The notes beneath the pieces were generated by a model. That model worked only from the letters and a program-made list of their open reading frames with translations, was not told where the DNA came from and searched no databases. A DNA stretch of 64,000 nt from Sipunculus nudus (taxonomy: Eukaryota; Annelida; Sipuncula; Golfingiida; Sipunculidae): assembly GCA_026874595.1 (NCBI GenBank), contig CM049308.1, forward strand, positions 91,639,624-91,703,623, given 5' to 3'. Of this stretch, positions 26,501 through 39,189 are shown piece by piece (within the stretch, counting starts at the first letter, position 1; each line of letters begins with the position of its first letter). The position numbers were made by a program, and so were the translations under genes.

Positions 26501-29500
26501 CAATCAGTGGTCAACTCACCAAATGGGACGACTCCCCAATTGAGTCAACTCTCTTCAGTCCCTTGGTCACCCGTGAGAGGCGCCCATGATAGTTCTAATT
26601 AACAAAATTGGAAGTAATTCATTTGATGTTTGACTTGGTGAAAGTGAATAAGTGTTTTGATCATAAATAAATAAAATATATACTGACACCTACCTTCATT
26701 GCAATATTGACCGGTGTATCCCTCTAAACAGATCTTAGTTCCATTGGCGCTACACCTGTAGTGACCAAACTGGTCGTTTCTTGGCTGGCAGTGCTCTGAG
26801 CACCCTGGACCATAATAATATGGGTCGCATATGACTCTGTAGCTGTAGTGAAGCTCAGTATTCTGTGTCTTGTATAATCCTGGGGTCCACTCCGCCCTGA
26901 CGGGTACAGAATTGGGTTCAGCCAATTCCGAGATCAATTCCCTGCTGCTCCCTGTGTATAAAAAATAATACATAAAAACTAACCAACTCCCCCTATACGT
27001 ATTATACGAACCATAAAAACTATAACTTACATAAGCTTACTTTTGATAATTAATTATTAAGATAAACCCTTAAAATATACAAGTTTTACATGTGAAGAAA
27101 TCGTTAATTATCGCTCATCTGTTGTGCCTTTAGACATAAAGAACTTCAATTTTCTATAGCATCTCTGACAAATATGTACATAACAGGTAACTGTTACATT
27201 TTGTATATATAATGATAAAGGACATTGTGAGAAAGTTTTTCTACAGAACTACAGGTGTATTATTACTGACTGAGGGATCCTCCTAAAAGAAGACATTGTG
27301 GAAAAGGAGGTAAGCGCCATCTCACTAAGGCACAACTATAATGACACTTATGGACACGGCTATCTTCATTACATGTTCTAATGCTGGGTCTGTACAGATC
27401 TGGCATGACGGCGGGCTCCCACCTCCCCATCTGTCCGATTCTCACGCTCACCGTTGATTTGCATTTATCTGATACCCAGGTCATATATCGAACTACAAAA
27501 TCCTGTTCCCTCGTAAGGTTAACTTGGTGCAGGCAAGGAGCCACATCTTTCACTGAACAGTGTGGTGCAGCTGTTTACTATTCGTTGGCATAATAAAAAA
27601 AGAGCCTCTGCCAAAATAGATGTTTTGGCCTGTAAGATGCTATTTTTCGCTTGGTTGCTTAGAAGAAGGTCCGTCCCTTCACTAGGGGGGACGTAATCAC
27701 ATCGTCTTTGCAGGAGGCACGCTTTGCTCAAGTCCCGGCCCTCTTGATGAGAGACTCTTACATAAGCTGACAGATGGTCACGCCATCTTTGGTCAAGCCT
27801 TTCATTTTACCGGCGCCCTTAGGTCAAACGTTCCCTTGAACTTACAAACACTAGCCCTTTTTGGATAAATTATAGCTGCAACATAATGTACTGGTAAAAT
27901 GACAGCTCCACGCAAATGGGCCAAGCTCAATATGCTGGCGGAGTCTTAGAAAAACACGTCTGTCATACAGCACCTGACGGATAAACTAGATACGGGATTA
28001 AGGTATGATGGGTATACATGTGGAAATCATGCAGGTGTACATATGTAACATACCTTCTTTGGGTCCAGCAAGTGTCGTGTCATGCCACGCTTGAATGATG
28101 AGCGAAAACGTACCCTGAAGAAGGAAAACAATAGGGATATATAAGTAAACCCAATCCATCAATCACATAATTAGAGGTTTGGGTGCCAGGTATTTTGTAA
28201 GGATATCATCCCTGTTCGTAGCCTAACAAAAGGTTTGTTTATTTAGCCGTTGACATGTTGAGGCAACAGCTGTGCGGTGAGCCCCTGGGTGCAGATCGAT
28301 GGATCATTTCCATACTAAAACAAGCTCACGAGTGGCACAGGAAAATCTGTTTAAGTTTACATTTTACTACCTGGTACATAAATTTGGTCGGTGTTTGTAC
28401 CGTTCATGCATGCAGAGCTCTTCTAGTCTCAGCTCCACCTCAAAGCTGACGTTAAGACCAATCACGACTCACATACTACGATATTTATATGATCCTGAAC
28501 GATTTGTTTTTCACATGTATATAATATCTTATGACTCTGAATCTATATTTATTAATGACCATCCACATTTCAATCTAGTATATGGATGAAGTTGTACAAT
28601 TAACTTGGTATATGAAAACACTATTTCAGCGAAACAATCACTAATTACTATACCATTACCATTTAACGTACACTTTTTATGTGTTACATTTAGAGCTCGA
28701 ATTTATGCATCTTAGAAGTGATTAAATGTTTCCAAAGCGGAGCCTTTTTCTAATAATAAATGTAGTCTGTCATGTTGCTATGCTGTTGCAAACAAAAACA
28801 CTACTTTAATCTCAGACAATTGATGTTTTCAGTTTTGATAACGCCCAACATGTCACGGGTGTTGACGTTGTTGTTATGGCAACTAGGGAAGCTAAACAGG
28901 AAGTGATAAAAATCTAGTACTTACCGGCCAGCGGAAGTTGAATGGGAATCGGACTGGATTGGTGAAATTTGCTGTATTCTGGAAATCGAAGGAGTTCATC
29001 CCTAGCGTTGGGGTGGTGACCTCCCCAAACAAACAGTTACTCGGGATCACTTTGGTCTGATAATTTTTTAAACAGATCCAGAAAAATGTGCGGCATTTAG
29101 AGCGGCACGTGTCTCTGATACGTAAACCGTTGCAGCAGTTACCATCGCTGTTTAAACCCTGAATGTTGGTAAAGGACTCCAGTCGCAGCTCGAAGCGACC
29201 CGAGCAGTGCACCTGCAAACAAACAACAATAATAAATAATCCGCCTCATATGCCTTTCATGGACAAACAATATGAACTCGTTAAAACTAAAAATAATTTG
29301 CTTTATAAATTGAACACACATTTTCTACTTTTATAATTATATGATCGAAACTGTCTTGCAAGAGCACGGAGCACGTTCCCTTCATATCGCCATCTTACTT
29401 TTCCCCTTAACTTTTCTGCGTTAAGCATTGTGCACGTTACCAAGTTGAAACTGTTTATACACGTGTTTCTATGACGATCATTTGACTATGAAAGAAGGGT

Positions 29501-29945
29501 AGCCCTGGAGACTGAGACAGATGTATGCACCCCGACCCCCCCCCCCCACACACACACACACACGCGCACATTTGAAACACTAACGCATCGACAAATTTGT
29601 ACCGGGTATATCTTTTTTCTTGCAAATATTAATACACCCCAAAACTAAACTAATGTGATGTTTTATACAGGATAACAACAGGGAACGGGCACGTTTTGTA
29701 CTTTTTGTAATGGTTGGGACTATCACACGTGGAACTGTTTTTACACAGGTGCGCTGGACTGTATGCTGTAGACGACAGCTGAACAAGCAATGGCTGGGCA
29801 AACTAAGTCGTGGTGGACGCTGGGACAAAGTAACAATGGGAGAGGGGTAGGGGCGATGAGACTAAAGAAATCAGCTTACCTTCACAACGAATGCACAGAT
29901 GCAAAGCGCCCAGAACATGGTCATACCGTGGCTGGACACCGGCAT
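20448..29945 (-). CDS. Delta: Delta-type Notch ligand (10 exons, 793 residues)
   Basis: Single-pass membrane ligand that activates Notch on neighbouring cells. Ten exons on the minus strand join in consistent phase to 2382 nt including the stop, each with GT donor and AG acceptor. Domain order: signal peptide (about 1-22), MNNL region (23 to about 150), DSL domain (178-222, cysteines 180, 189, 193, 205, 213, 222), nine EGF repeats (to about residue 555), a short linker, a membrane span (about 603-626) with stop-transfer TRRRN, and a 167-residue tail ending ATEV, a class I PDZ ligand shared with vertebrate Dll1 (from memory). Nine EGF repeats match insect Delta rather than Serrate/Jagged, and there is no cysteine-rich VWC region. 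CHAC1 follows downstream in the same orientation. Confidence 0.97.
21311..22313 (-). CDS. Delta: Delta exon 9: EGF 6-9, membrane span, most of the tail
   Basis: 1003 nt. EGF6-9 are followed by a Thr/Ala/Pro-rich linker, the span [23 protein letters not shown], and a lysine-rich tail suited to ubiquitin-driven endocytosis. It ends AG at a GTGAGT donor. Read-through of this donor would add one Arg codon and then stop, giving a form without the PDZ ligand. Confidence 0.95.
23114..23327 (-). CDS. Delta: Delta exon 8: EGF repeats 4-6
   Basis: 214 nt. Completes EGF4 ([15 protein letters not shown]), encodes EGF5 ([16 protein letters not shown]) and opens EGF6 ([12 protein letters not shown]). Confidence 0.95.
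23636..23805 (-). CDS. Delta: Delta exon 7: EGF repeats 3-4
   Basis: 170 nt, ends in phase 0. Encodes EGF3 ([15 protein letters not shown]) and the first half of EGF4 ([15 protein letters not shown]). Confidence 0.95.
24108..24238 (-). CDS. Delta: Delta exon 6: EGF repeats 1-2
   Basis: 131 nt. Completes EGF1 ([13 protein letters not shown]) and encodes EGF2 ([20 protein letters not shown]), which lacks the calcium-binding consensus, as usual at this position. Confidence 0.95.
24644..24704 (-). CDS. Delta: Delta exon 5: EGF repeat 1 (start)
   Basis: 61 nt encoding [14 protein letters not shown] and ERPYECT, the short first EGF repeat of Delta ligands. Phase 1 in, 2 out. Confidence 0.95.
24967..25059. 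promoter_or_regulatory. triple CAGCTG E-box cluster in Delta intron 4
   Basis: CAGCTG at 24967-24972, 25012-25017 and 25054-25059, three in 93 bp. This is the preferred site of Achaete-Scute/Ascl proneural factors, which activate Delta genes in many animals. A CACCCC/GGGGTG inverted repeat (25122-25137) lies just beyond. The same intron has a Su(H)-type CGTGGGAA on the minus strand at 25953-25960. Enhancer function is inference. Confidence 0.45.
26694..26951 (-). CDS. Delta: Delta exon 4: DSL domain
   Basis: 258 nt, residues 139-224. Contains [18 protein letters not shown] and [19 protein letters not shown], with all six DSL cysteines and the aromatic patch that contacts Notch EGF11-12 in known structures. 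Confidence 0.97.
28054..28114 (-). CDS. Delta: Delta exon 3: end of MNNL core
   Basis: 61 nt, phase 0 in and one base out. Encodes [12 protein letters not shown], the conserved 'F-S-L-I-I-x-A-W-H' strand of Delta N-terminal domains. Confidence 0.95.
28925..29212 (-). CDS. Delta: Delta exon 2: MNNL domain
   Basis: 96 codons, phase 0 at both ends, residues 23-118. Begins [14 protein letters not shown], the strand that opens the N-terminal C2-like domain of Delta ligands, and carries the [15 protein letters not shown] cysteine cluster typical of MNNL regions. Confidence 0.95.
29880..29945 (-). CDS. Delta: Delta exon 1: signal peptide
   Basis: 22 codons starting [12 protein letters not shown] and ending at a GTAAGC donor, phase 0. 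The hydrophobic run [11 protein letters not shown] fits a cleaved signal. Two internal Met codons at 8 and 10 could serve as alternative starts with the same signal core; the first ATG was kept. Confidence 0.9.
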
Positions 29946-30279
29946 CGTGCTCTTTCTGGTACAAGCAGTGCTTGATATGGCGATACGTCGCTATACGGTT
30001 GATTCAGCTCCGCCCTCCTGCGGTGAGTGACAGCAGCTCTGCAACAAGCAACGCGGATGCACGTTACCGACCATCGAGAGTATGCACAATCAATATCTCT
30101 GAACTGTATTCCAACAAAACAGCTAGCTTATAATCCAAAACTATATGTCACTAGATATAACGCGTACCAAGTATCCACAAAGCTGGTAAAGTATCCTGCA
30201 CCAAGCATGCTCGAGAAGAAAGCTTGTTGTTATATGCAGTTTGTAGTCAGCACGGGCGAGGTCTGCCCGCTCACTCACA

Positions 30280-30436
30280 CATCAGTCACACTGAGGCTGA
30301 CACGCGCCTCATGCCCCTTTATATCCCCCGCTATAGACGCGCCACGAGCGTCCTTCATATGCAAATGAGATTCATTGAGCTGGATCTCTGCATACATAGC
30401 CAGACAAAAGCGCGACCGGAGCTCTGGGCACGTGCC
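30280..30436 (-). promoter_or_regulatory. probable Delta core promoter with HES-type site
   Basis: On the minus strand: GGCACGTGCC, the HES/Hey palindrome (30436-30427); an octamer ATGCAAAT (30359-30366, plus-strand reading) overlapping CATATG; then GATATAAAGG, a TATA box (30324-30317). An initiator-like CTCAGTG lies about 30 bp on, near 30288. This gives a 5' UTR of about 345 nt before the start codon at 29945. No RNA evidence was available. Confidence 0.5.
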
Positions 30437-31619
30437 GGCTTCCAGCATCCCCCGTTATCAGCGACAGACCCCTTCAAGGGCCCGCGCAACAGGAGATGTA
30501 GCCCTGACAGGCGACAACATCTGCCTAAAACGCTTATTGGATTAAGGTGGCACCCGCTCCCTCTATCTAATGAGATAAATTAATTCTGATTCATTGAGCA
30601 TTTTTGGGGGTAGCAGAGGTGGGTGTTGATATTCAGACAAAAAGCTGGTTGTAAGAATACTGTTGCCGCCCTTATTTGCTGTGAGTGTCATGTTATCCGA
30701 GAAATTTAATGACCTGGAAATAATTAAATGAGCCATTGGGTCTCGTAAGAATAGCCACATGCCACAAGTCGATACACACATTCCAAGAGTCAACTAACGT
30801 TAACTCCTGTAGTTTAACAAAGTACCTTTTTAATTACTGTATGGTGTAATGTATTGTTATGACTAAATCTGCGGCATTATAATCAAATAATCGCGCAGCT
30901 TTTGTAACTTCATTTATTGTTAATCAGAGTGCATGCACTTCTAATGCATGTTCGATATTAATATCATACCATATGTCAATAATGGCTACAATAATTACAT
31001 ATTTATCTTTCTGTTTCTTAACGTGCATCTCGAGGTTGTCTTTTTTAATCATCTTGAGATGGGTATACCTCTGTTCTATAACGCAGACCGTCTGAGACTT
31101 AGGTATTGTTAAAAATACAGGTAATTAATTTATTAACCCTTTAATTACAGTACCTACAACGGCGTCTATAACATACTGGGACGCCAGTCAGTTAACGCTT
31201 ATTGTAAAGGTCGACGCCACCCTGTCCAGCTTACTCCTTGTGGTTCACACCTATTAGCAGTTTACACCTTAATACCTTAATCGATCGCCAATCAGTTCGT
31301 CTGTTAATAGTTTATTATGAGAATATGTTTACCTTGAAATTACTGTATAGAGGCAACCGGAGCCAGAAGCCCCTATATAAAGGAGCCAATGTCACAGGCG
31401 TCGGGAGGTGTGTGTGTGTGGGGGGGGGGGGGGGGTAGGGGTAGGTAAACATGCCACGCCCCTTTCTTATATATAGCATTGATAATTATAATATAAATTT
31501 ACGAGCATATTTTAATCATAGAGAAATAGTCATAAATGTCAAATTTAATATGGAAAATGTTATATATAAGATACTATATACATGCGAGATGGCTCAGTAA
31601 ATCGTGGCTTTCCCGCCTT

Positions 31620-31627
<8 letters not shown>

Positions 31628-31679
<52 letters not shown>
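31628..31679. repeat. TA microsatellite
   Basis: Alternating TA of about 26 units; frames of Tyr-Ile repeats across it are artefacts. Confidence 0.95.
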
Positions 31680-31681
<2 letters not shown>

Positions 31682-34600
31682 TGAAGCATATGTCCCTGTG
31701 TTACAGGTGCGAGTCCATCTGGCCCTCACGAGCACCTGCCGTTTTTGTTTGCATGTCGTCCACAGTACAATTAAATACACTTGTAAATGACCCACGGCGC
31801 GTGCCTCTTTCACCTCATGTAAAGACCCTGGTCCCGCGCCAGTGAGCCAAATCATGTATATTATGTGGCAGATCATCAACCCTCTGCAATCCACTGTACA
31901 ACAAGACAAGTGTTTGTAGATGAGCTATCTGACCGCATCTTATACTGAGCAGCTGCTGGTGTCGCGTGCCGTTAAGGGGACAGGTGTATTGGCCGGAAGA
32001 CCCGTCTCTCAACTGTTTTATAAGGTGTGACCACAAATACATGAATGTCCTCACAGGTTCGATCTCCCCTTACACTTTGTTACATTCACTAACTCCAATA
32101 TCGGATATTTGTGCTTTTACCAAATCGTCATGCATATAAGATAAGCTCCGTGAGAAAAGGCGTGTCCATTGTAAAATTGGATACCTTAAGACATGCAGTT
32201 AAGATATCGCTATTTCACATTGTGTATACGTATAAGGTTACACCGATATAGCACGCCCTTACTTAGGCGATAGATCTCTCCAAGCCCAGGATATAGTCTC
32301 CTTTTTTCTTCGTACTCTGATGCTACACGTCCGATCCATTTAAGAAATACTGATTAAGTATCGTTGTATAAAACGGAGTTTATATGCATGTTCTTCATAT
32401 GCGGATCTTGTTAACCTATTGTTTATTTATTTTCGGCATACCGTCGGATTCAGAGGTCAAATGTTTGTACTTTACTGAACACGTATCTATATTTTACTCT
32501 TTTGTTTCCCCCAACAAGAGGAGAAGTTGATTGTACATATTTGTAGCTAAACAGGTACATAAATTGACTATTTACAAGGTGATTTAATCAACGGAAATGA
32601 TTGTCAGATATAACAATATATTAATTTCACAGAGAGAGGTCTTTCAGGTTAAACATGGCTGCGATTTAATTTTTGACGACGATCTTGCACATTATACTTA
32701 CCGTTTGCTCATGTAGATGTTTACGGAATTGATTTCGATCATGATTGACATTAAAATTCATGATCACAAAGCAAAGAGCTGTGTTCTGATGAATACTATA
32801 TAGCTAAGCCTAAGCCTGGATATCCATGGGGCTCAGTCTTATGAAATATGGTGATCTTTCCCCTCACTGAAGGTAACCGCATGGTCATTTGAGGACACGG
32901 GAATTCTGCGGTTTCCTCTGCTAATGCCATGACAACAATGATTAGCAGTACAGCTGGGAGGAATGAAATAGACACATGGACAGGTATGAGATTTCAGATT
33001 TGGCGGGATGCGAGCAATGGGCGGAGTTTGTTAAATCATAATGAGGCAGGCACGAGCAAGAGTTCTTGAGTGATAGGTGAACCGTGGAGGCACCCGGCGT
33101 GTGCCGCCGACCACTCAGCTGCCGGTTTGTGCGCACATGGCTCCAACCGCCAATCAGAAAGCAGTATTTGAGAGGGGCTCGCGTGCCGTTTGCAAACCTT
33201 CCCAACTTGAGTCTTTATGCCGATTCGCCACCCTTGACCCCGGTCACCCAAGCATCGATTAATGGGGCTCTTCTTGCTCAAAACCCGTCATATAAATGTT
33301 GATCTGTTTGGAATCTCTCTTTGGCCCCTCTATAGTCCAATAAAAGTATGACCAGATTGGCAAGCAGTGACCCTGCACAAATTATTATATATACCCGGCA
33401 CGCACCTGCTGCAGTTTTGGCGGGATTCACAAATTTATTTCGATACGCCCCCGTGACGAGTTGTCGCGGAAGCCCCGACCGACCATAAGACACCCCACCC
33501 GCGCGGAGAATGCAAAAACACACAGCCTTTGTGTGGACCCCACAGTCTGACTGTACCGGAAATGCAACAGGTACATAACAGACGGTGATATTAACAGGGC
33601 CAAATGGAGAATAAAAGAGCAAAGATTGGCCCCTGACGTGCGCCAACTACAATGCATGCCGATAAATCTAACCCAGCCAACACTGAGTTAACAATTAACA
33701 TAATTAACCTGCTAAACACAGCCCAATGCTGTCTTATCGTCTGTTTTATAAAAAAGCAACCCATCTTATATAAGTGTAGAGATTACAGTATTCTTACTAT
33801 AAACCGGACGCTGTGGACACGCGTTCGTTGTACATGTGTATCCAAGTGGCAAGCACGTGCTGGCATCGTCGGTGACTGATGGTGTGTTCCGGGGTATGTC
33901 GGGGCTATCAGAGTAATTAGCTCGCTAATGTAAGCGAGTTCCCGGCCCGGCCTCTCTTCATATTTGTTATGGCTAAACCAACGCCAGCATCTGCATTTTC
34001 TCCTCAAGATGGACAAAACATTAGCATCTTCCGCTCTTCCGGTCAGTTCTGATATAAATACAGGGACTCCTGTCCAGAGGTCGACCCAGAGCAGACGTTG
34101 AAATGAAAAACCCAGGTAGAAGCATACAACTGGCTCTAAATCATAGGACAGTCTAAACTTAACCTACTTGTACAGTCTATTCAATCTTTCTCTCTTTTAT
34201 CTTTATCTCTCTGCAGGATTGTATGTATATTTCATAGAGATAATAATTAAAATTAACTATTGTCTTTCATATGTGTAAATATATCATTTAACCTATATTT
34301 TAAATTAAGTTATTTTAATGAAAAAATACTGAGAGCAATGAACAGATGCAGGGATAGAGAAAAGTATAGATGAAAACAGGGCACGACGGTATACAGATGT
34401 AAAATGAATATAAATGAAGTTATTACAAATTCTTTTAATTGTATGTAAGTTTTAGGATAGATTACACATGATGCAAGGTACAGAACATATATAGCTGCAG
34501 TACGCTATGCGGTGACCTTAGATTACGCTGCCTGGCTACATAAGTGTCACGGTAGACAACTAATAATATAGCAACACGGTCGGTTTACCGTTTATATATA

Positions 34601-37125
34601 CCGTTATATAGAATATATAAGTGGGGTTTATTATTTAAATTACCTTGGGTGACCAAATTTAAAGTGTGCAAGGCATAAAGCCTCTGTCACCTAACCATTT
34701 ATATATACGCGCTGTAGTGTTGCATGATGCTATTTTATGGAATGTCATGAAAATATATATTTTATATATATTAATAAACGGATCAATCAATAATCATATG
34801 TATATGTGCATGGAACTGAAATGTGTAAATTTATACAGTAGGGCGCAAGGGCTACATGAGACAACAATGCACAGCTATATATATGTTATGTTCATTGATA
34901 ATACTATTATAGATAGGAATGAGTGAAATTTATGAATCCCCAGCATACCCCGGGTTCACCCTCACAGACGTTACAGAATATGCTTTACACACCTCTCAGG
35001 TAAAAAAATAAGTATAGCTATTTTCCCGCAATTACCAGGTGATTTGGCGCGATTACGATCCATTTGCATGCAGGTGAACAGTAGAGACGCCGCGGCAGAT
35101 GTACCGGATAGAGGCACAGGTGCGCTCATGTCGCCAGGTTTACTTTATATACATATACCTGTCGCGGGGCACGGCGCTTTATTCTACGAGACAGATGGAC
35201 CGGCGAGTCAACATGTGTTACCGATCTGACAATGTCGGAGCTGTTAGCACAAGCTTTGGTAGCTGCATTGCTTCACATATACAAGAACTGCATGCGCTAT
35301 GTAATGTTCATCCTTTTATGTATATACACTCTTAACTCTTGAGAGTTTGGTCTGATATTTTGGACACGGGATGCGGTGTGTTTACATCTGATGTACACCT
35401 GTTCTTATCACTTTATAATCTATATGTGAACATCACTTTCGTATTCACCTTAATTGTATACACATATCTAAAATGTCACTTGTGCCTCCTCACAAATATA
35501 TATATGCAGAAACAAACTTCTTTTTAAGCTGAGATTTTTGGCCCGGTGTCGGTATATTCAGATTCACCAGTTTATTTAAGTATAATTTTAAATAAAATTT
35601 GAATATAAATATATAACATATCACTGTTAGTGATAATATATTGCAAACGTGAAAGTTCGACGAATCCATCAATAAAATATGTCTGTGACTAATCTGGGAA
35701 AATCCAGTGTTGATATGTCAGGAACTAAACATTACGACACCACGAGGCACCATGGTAACGGCGCTCAGGGTGCATAAATATAAAAGAACCACGAGCTCTA
35801 TATATATGTATACGGTCATGGCATCGGATGGTAAAACACGCGAGTGGGGGTGTATAGGCAATTTATGGTTGGTGCGCACGAAACTATAACCCGAGCTATA
35901 CGGCTGATCTGGCAATATTATGAATGCTCATACATCTTATTTTTGGTCGAGTGTGTTATATATGGATTAAATAGGTCACTTTTTCCTAAAAGTTTATGTT
36001 TCATTTATTTTCCTAAAATTTCATTTCCCAGTGATATAGATGAATAAAATTAGTTTTTTTAACGACACTTGATTTTTTTTTTTACAAAATAGCTCTGTTC
36101 TCTTACGACAGGTAGGTATTATAGTGTGGATTTAGTCACTCTGTTTGTCCTTTTATGGTACAAACAGATAATTAATTATATTTTGAAATTAGTGGTTTCG
36201 TCATATTTTTCTAATACCTGTACTGTATAACCTAGGTTCACTTGAATGGGACAGTTTGTTGTACATAACAGGACCTGGAAGGCTGAAGAAAGAAACCACG
36301 TTCAAGTGGAGCAAACATGAGAATACCTGCTCGTTTTTCAACGTTTTGTGACCTAACGTTAGTGAATACTCAGAAAAGGCGCGGAGATTCTACTGGAGGC
36401 TTATCAGCATGGAATCAAGGGCCCGCTTGCCTCTTACGATAAAGTACACTAAATATACGTTTGTAGACTACACCTTACTAAACAACGTGCATGCAGCTTT
36501 CTTTCAAGCAGCAATGGTATTTCTGTTATATGCAGATGTATATAAATGATGCATGCATGCCCGTATTACATACCATTTGAAACTTATTCTATCATTTATT
36601 TTAGTTTAGGCAGAACGGGGAATGCTTTTTCATTGTTGTCCACATTATTTTATAGGCCCATGACCAACCTGACATCAGGCTTCGTCTAGCACGGCCCTGT
36701 CAGGTTATGATGTATACAGTATACATGTGACTACATGTGACTGTGTACGTACATAACTGCGGTAGTTGCTGGCGTGCCTACTTACTGCGATGCTTCAGTG
36801 AACACAACGATCTGGACTGATAGCCAAAGCATGTCCTCATTGCAGCCATTGATTTTGTCCAAAGACTCGCAACTTGTAGCGTTTCATGTGGAAAGTCCAT
36901 TCGGTCATTGGCACAACAGTCACCACCGAAGGCCTAGTGGACTTAACGACCGATCGTGGACTTGACCTATTTCAGTGAGAGGACATTCCAGCTGGACATT
37001 CACAGCTGTCATTAACGTTTTATGACAAGTTTCTGGGACGCCCAGAATAACAACCACACTGGTACCCAAACCAGATTCCCACCACTTGGATGGCTTTTCG
37101 GACCTCAATTTTGACCAAAACTCAC

Positions 37126-37327
37126 CTGAACTCGCTCTTGACCACGTCACTACAGATAAAAGCGATGCATGATCTTGACCACTTTCATAGTCATTCCAAT
37201 TAACAAATTGCTGGTATATCCAAAAAAATATATGCCGGAATTTCTTACGCGTGGTTTCGGCCACGGCTGAATAGTTGGCGTTTCTCCGTTGGAACTGTTT
37301 TGGTAAAGGTTCCAGACTCATTAGCAT
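37126..37327 (-). other. open frame ending at a strong splice donor, unassigned
   Basis: A frame from the ATG at 37327 runs 67 codons (MLMSLEPLPKQFQ...) to TTCAG followed by GTGAGT, a consensus donor. The composition looks protein-like but matches nothing I know and no partner exon was found. Chance is likely. Confidence 0.12.
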
Positions 37328-39189
37328 ATAGGTAGCCGGCTAGCGAGACCCTTATCTGCTGTTCTGACAGGCTATATGTACGGGACGTGTGCTAGAAAGA
37401 AACACGTGCTTGAACGAGGCACCGCCCACACTTCAGTGATGACTGAATCAGAAGCCGTGAGGCTGCTTCATGCCGAGACATGTCTACCTGAACAAGGTGA
37501 TGAAGTCACATTACAATCCCTGTATCTATCTTATCTCTTGCCAGTCGCTGAAGCCGGAGTGTCAGATGCCAGAACACCATGGTTGTGAGATTTGTTGTAT
37601 ATACATGCAGGCACTATACAAACGCCATGTGCGTATATGTTATGCACTTGTCAAAGCATCGAGGGTCTTGTAAGGTGCTGAGACACCTGGTTCATTCTCA
37701 CTCAATCTTCGATGATAAATATTATGGTTCTGTACATGGGGCTAATAATTCAAACAGAAACACTGTGTCAGTAGGCCAGCTAAAGATTTAAATTCACATC
37801 TTGGATAAAAATCTTGATCTTGACCATTATTTTAAGATTTACGTTGATACTCACTTGGAACGGTGACTCGTAACTCCACGAAAAAGCGCGCGTATTCCAC
37901 GCTTGTCAACGAATAAATGAATCTTATATGCGTTCTTATATTGAAACATTTGTAGCTAATTAAAGTGCGCGTGGTATCCTGGGTAGTTGAGCAATAACAT
38001 AAGTGAGGTATGCCTTTGAAATTCCGCTTTTGTCTACATGTGCGCTGTCTGTATGTGGTAAGTGCAAGTCCTCGAACACTTGTGTTCAATGAAATAAGGA
38101 CCTGGCGTGCTGGCACGTCAGACTCTCCAACCTGCCCCGGAAGGACCACAAAAAAATCCACAAGTCAAGTAACAGACGGACGATCTCAAAATATTGATAT
38201 GGCAACCAGGTCTTGGTAATAGGTCCACTGGCGGCATGCGAGGTGGAGAAGTGCTTCAGACGGCTATAGATCGTTCTTTTAAGCTCAATTAGAATGATAT
38301 TAAGCGGCATCTCTTTTGGTAAGGACTGTGGTGTATCCAAGCAATGGAGAAGTCCACGGGCGGGTGCTGGCGGTTTTCGAGTCCCTCAAAGAGAGAAGAA
38401 AAGACGCATTTGGTGAGGACTGCACGTGCTGTCAAGAGGATATGTTCAATCTCCGGGAGACCACGCGCAGTCCTTGAAAATCAGCAATCCCGCAACGGTT
38501 GATCCTGTTTGAATTCCGTGACTAAATGCTCCGAGGAGTGTTTGGGTGTTTCCCGGGGAATTCTTTATGCCATGACAAAAATTGTGACGTCAACCGACGC
38601 CCCACGTTCTATTTTCCAATGAAAATAAAGCAATATGGGATGTCGCAGATTCATCAGGTGACAGAGTATATATATTGTCTGCGTTTGTTGATCTGTTACA
38701 CCATTATATACACTTTTAGGAAAGTCGTGTGTTGCTGACGTATAAAATATATTATACTATAAGGATCGGCAAATTATTTCAGTGTCCAAATAAAGCTAGG
38801 ACCTTATAAAGCGGTGGCTTTTGATCTATAATGCACTGTCTAAAATTGACGATGCTGCTATATATATATGTTGTCCATTTTACTAATTAATATACGAGTG
38901 CGGTTTTAACATGAGCCATATATGATAAAATTATAGGTGTATACACTCATTTTATAATCACATAAACCGAGTTTCCCGTTATACGGAAACATGAACTGTA
39001 ATACGGCATATGTAATTACAAGACCGATGCTTTTCCACCTGAGCGGCGACATTGAAACCATGGTTATTAAGTAACTGGAGAGTCCCAACAGGATTTTAGT
39101 TGTGTAATCAATCGCCATGGTGACAACTAAGTCAGGCGACATGCTATCTTGGCTCATTCACTTAACTGGAAGTTAACAAGTTTGCGCTT

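Larger units (their letters stand above)
30437..39189. other. long non-coding upstream region of Delta
   Basis: No convincing gene. It includes a G-run (31420-31435), a TA microsatellite (31628-31679), a Su(H)-like CGTGAGAA (32149-32156), GC-richer stretches near 33.0-33.3 and 33.4-33.5 kb with CAGCTG at 32951 and 33116, and a CRE palindrome at 38585-38592. Many short frames are present, none with family features. Confidence 0.45.
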
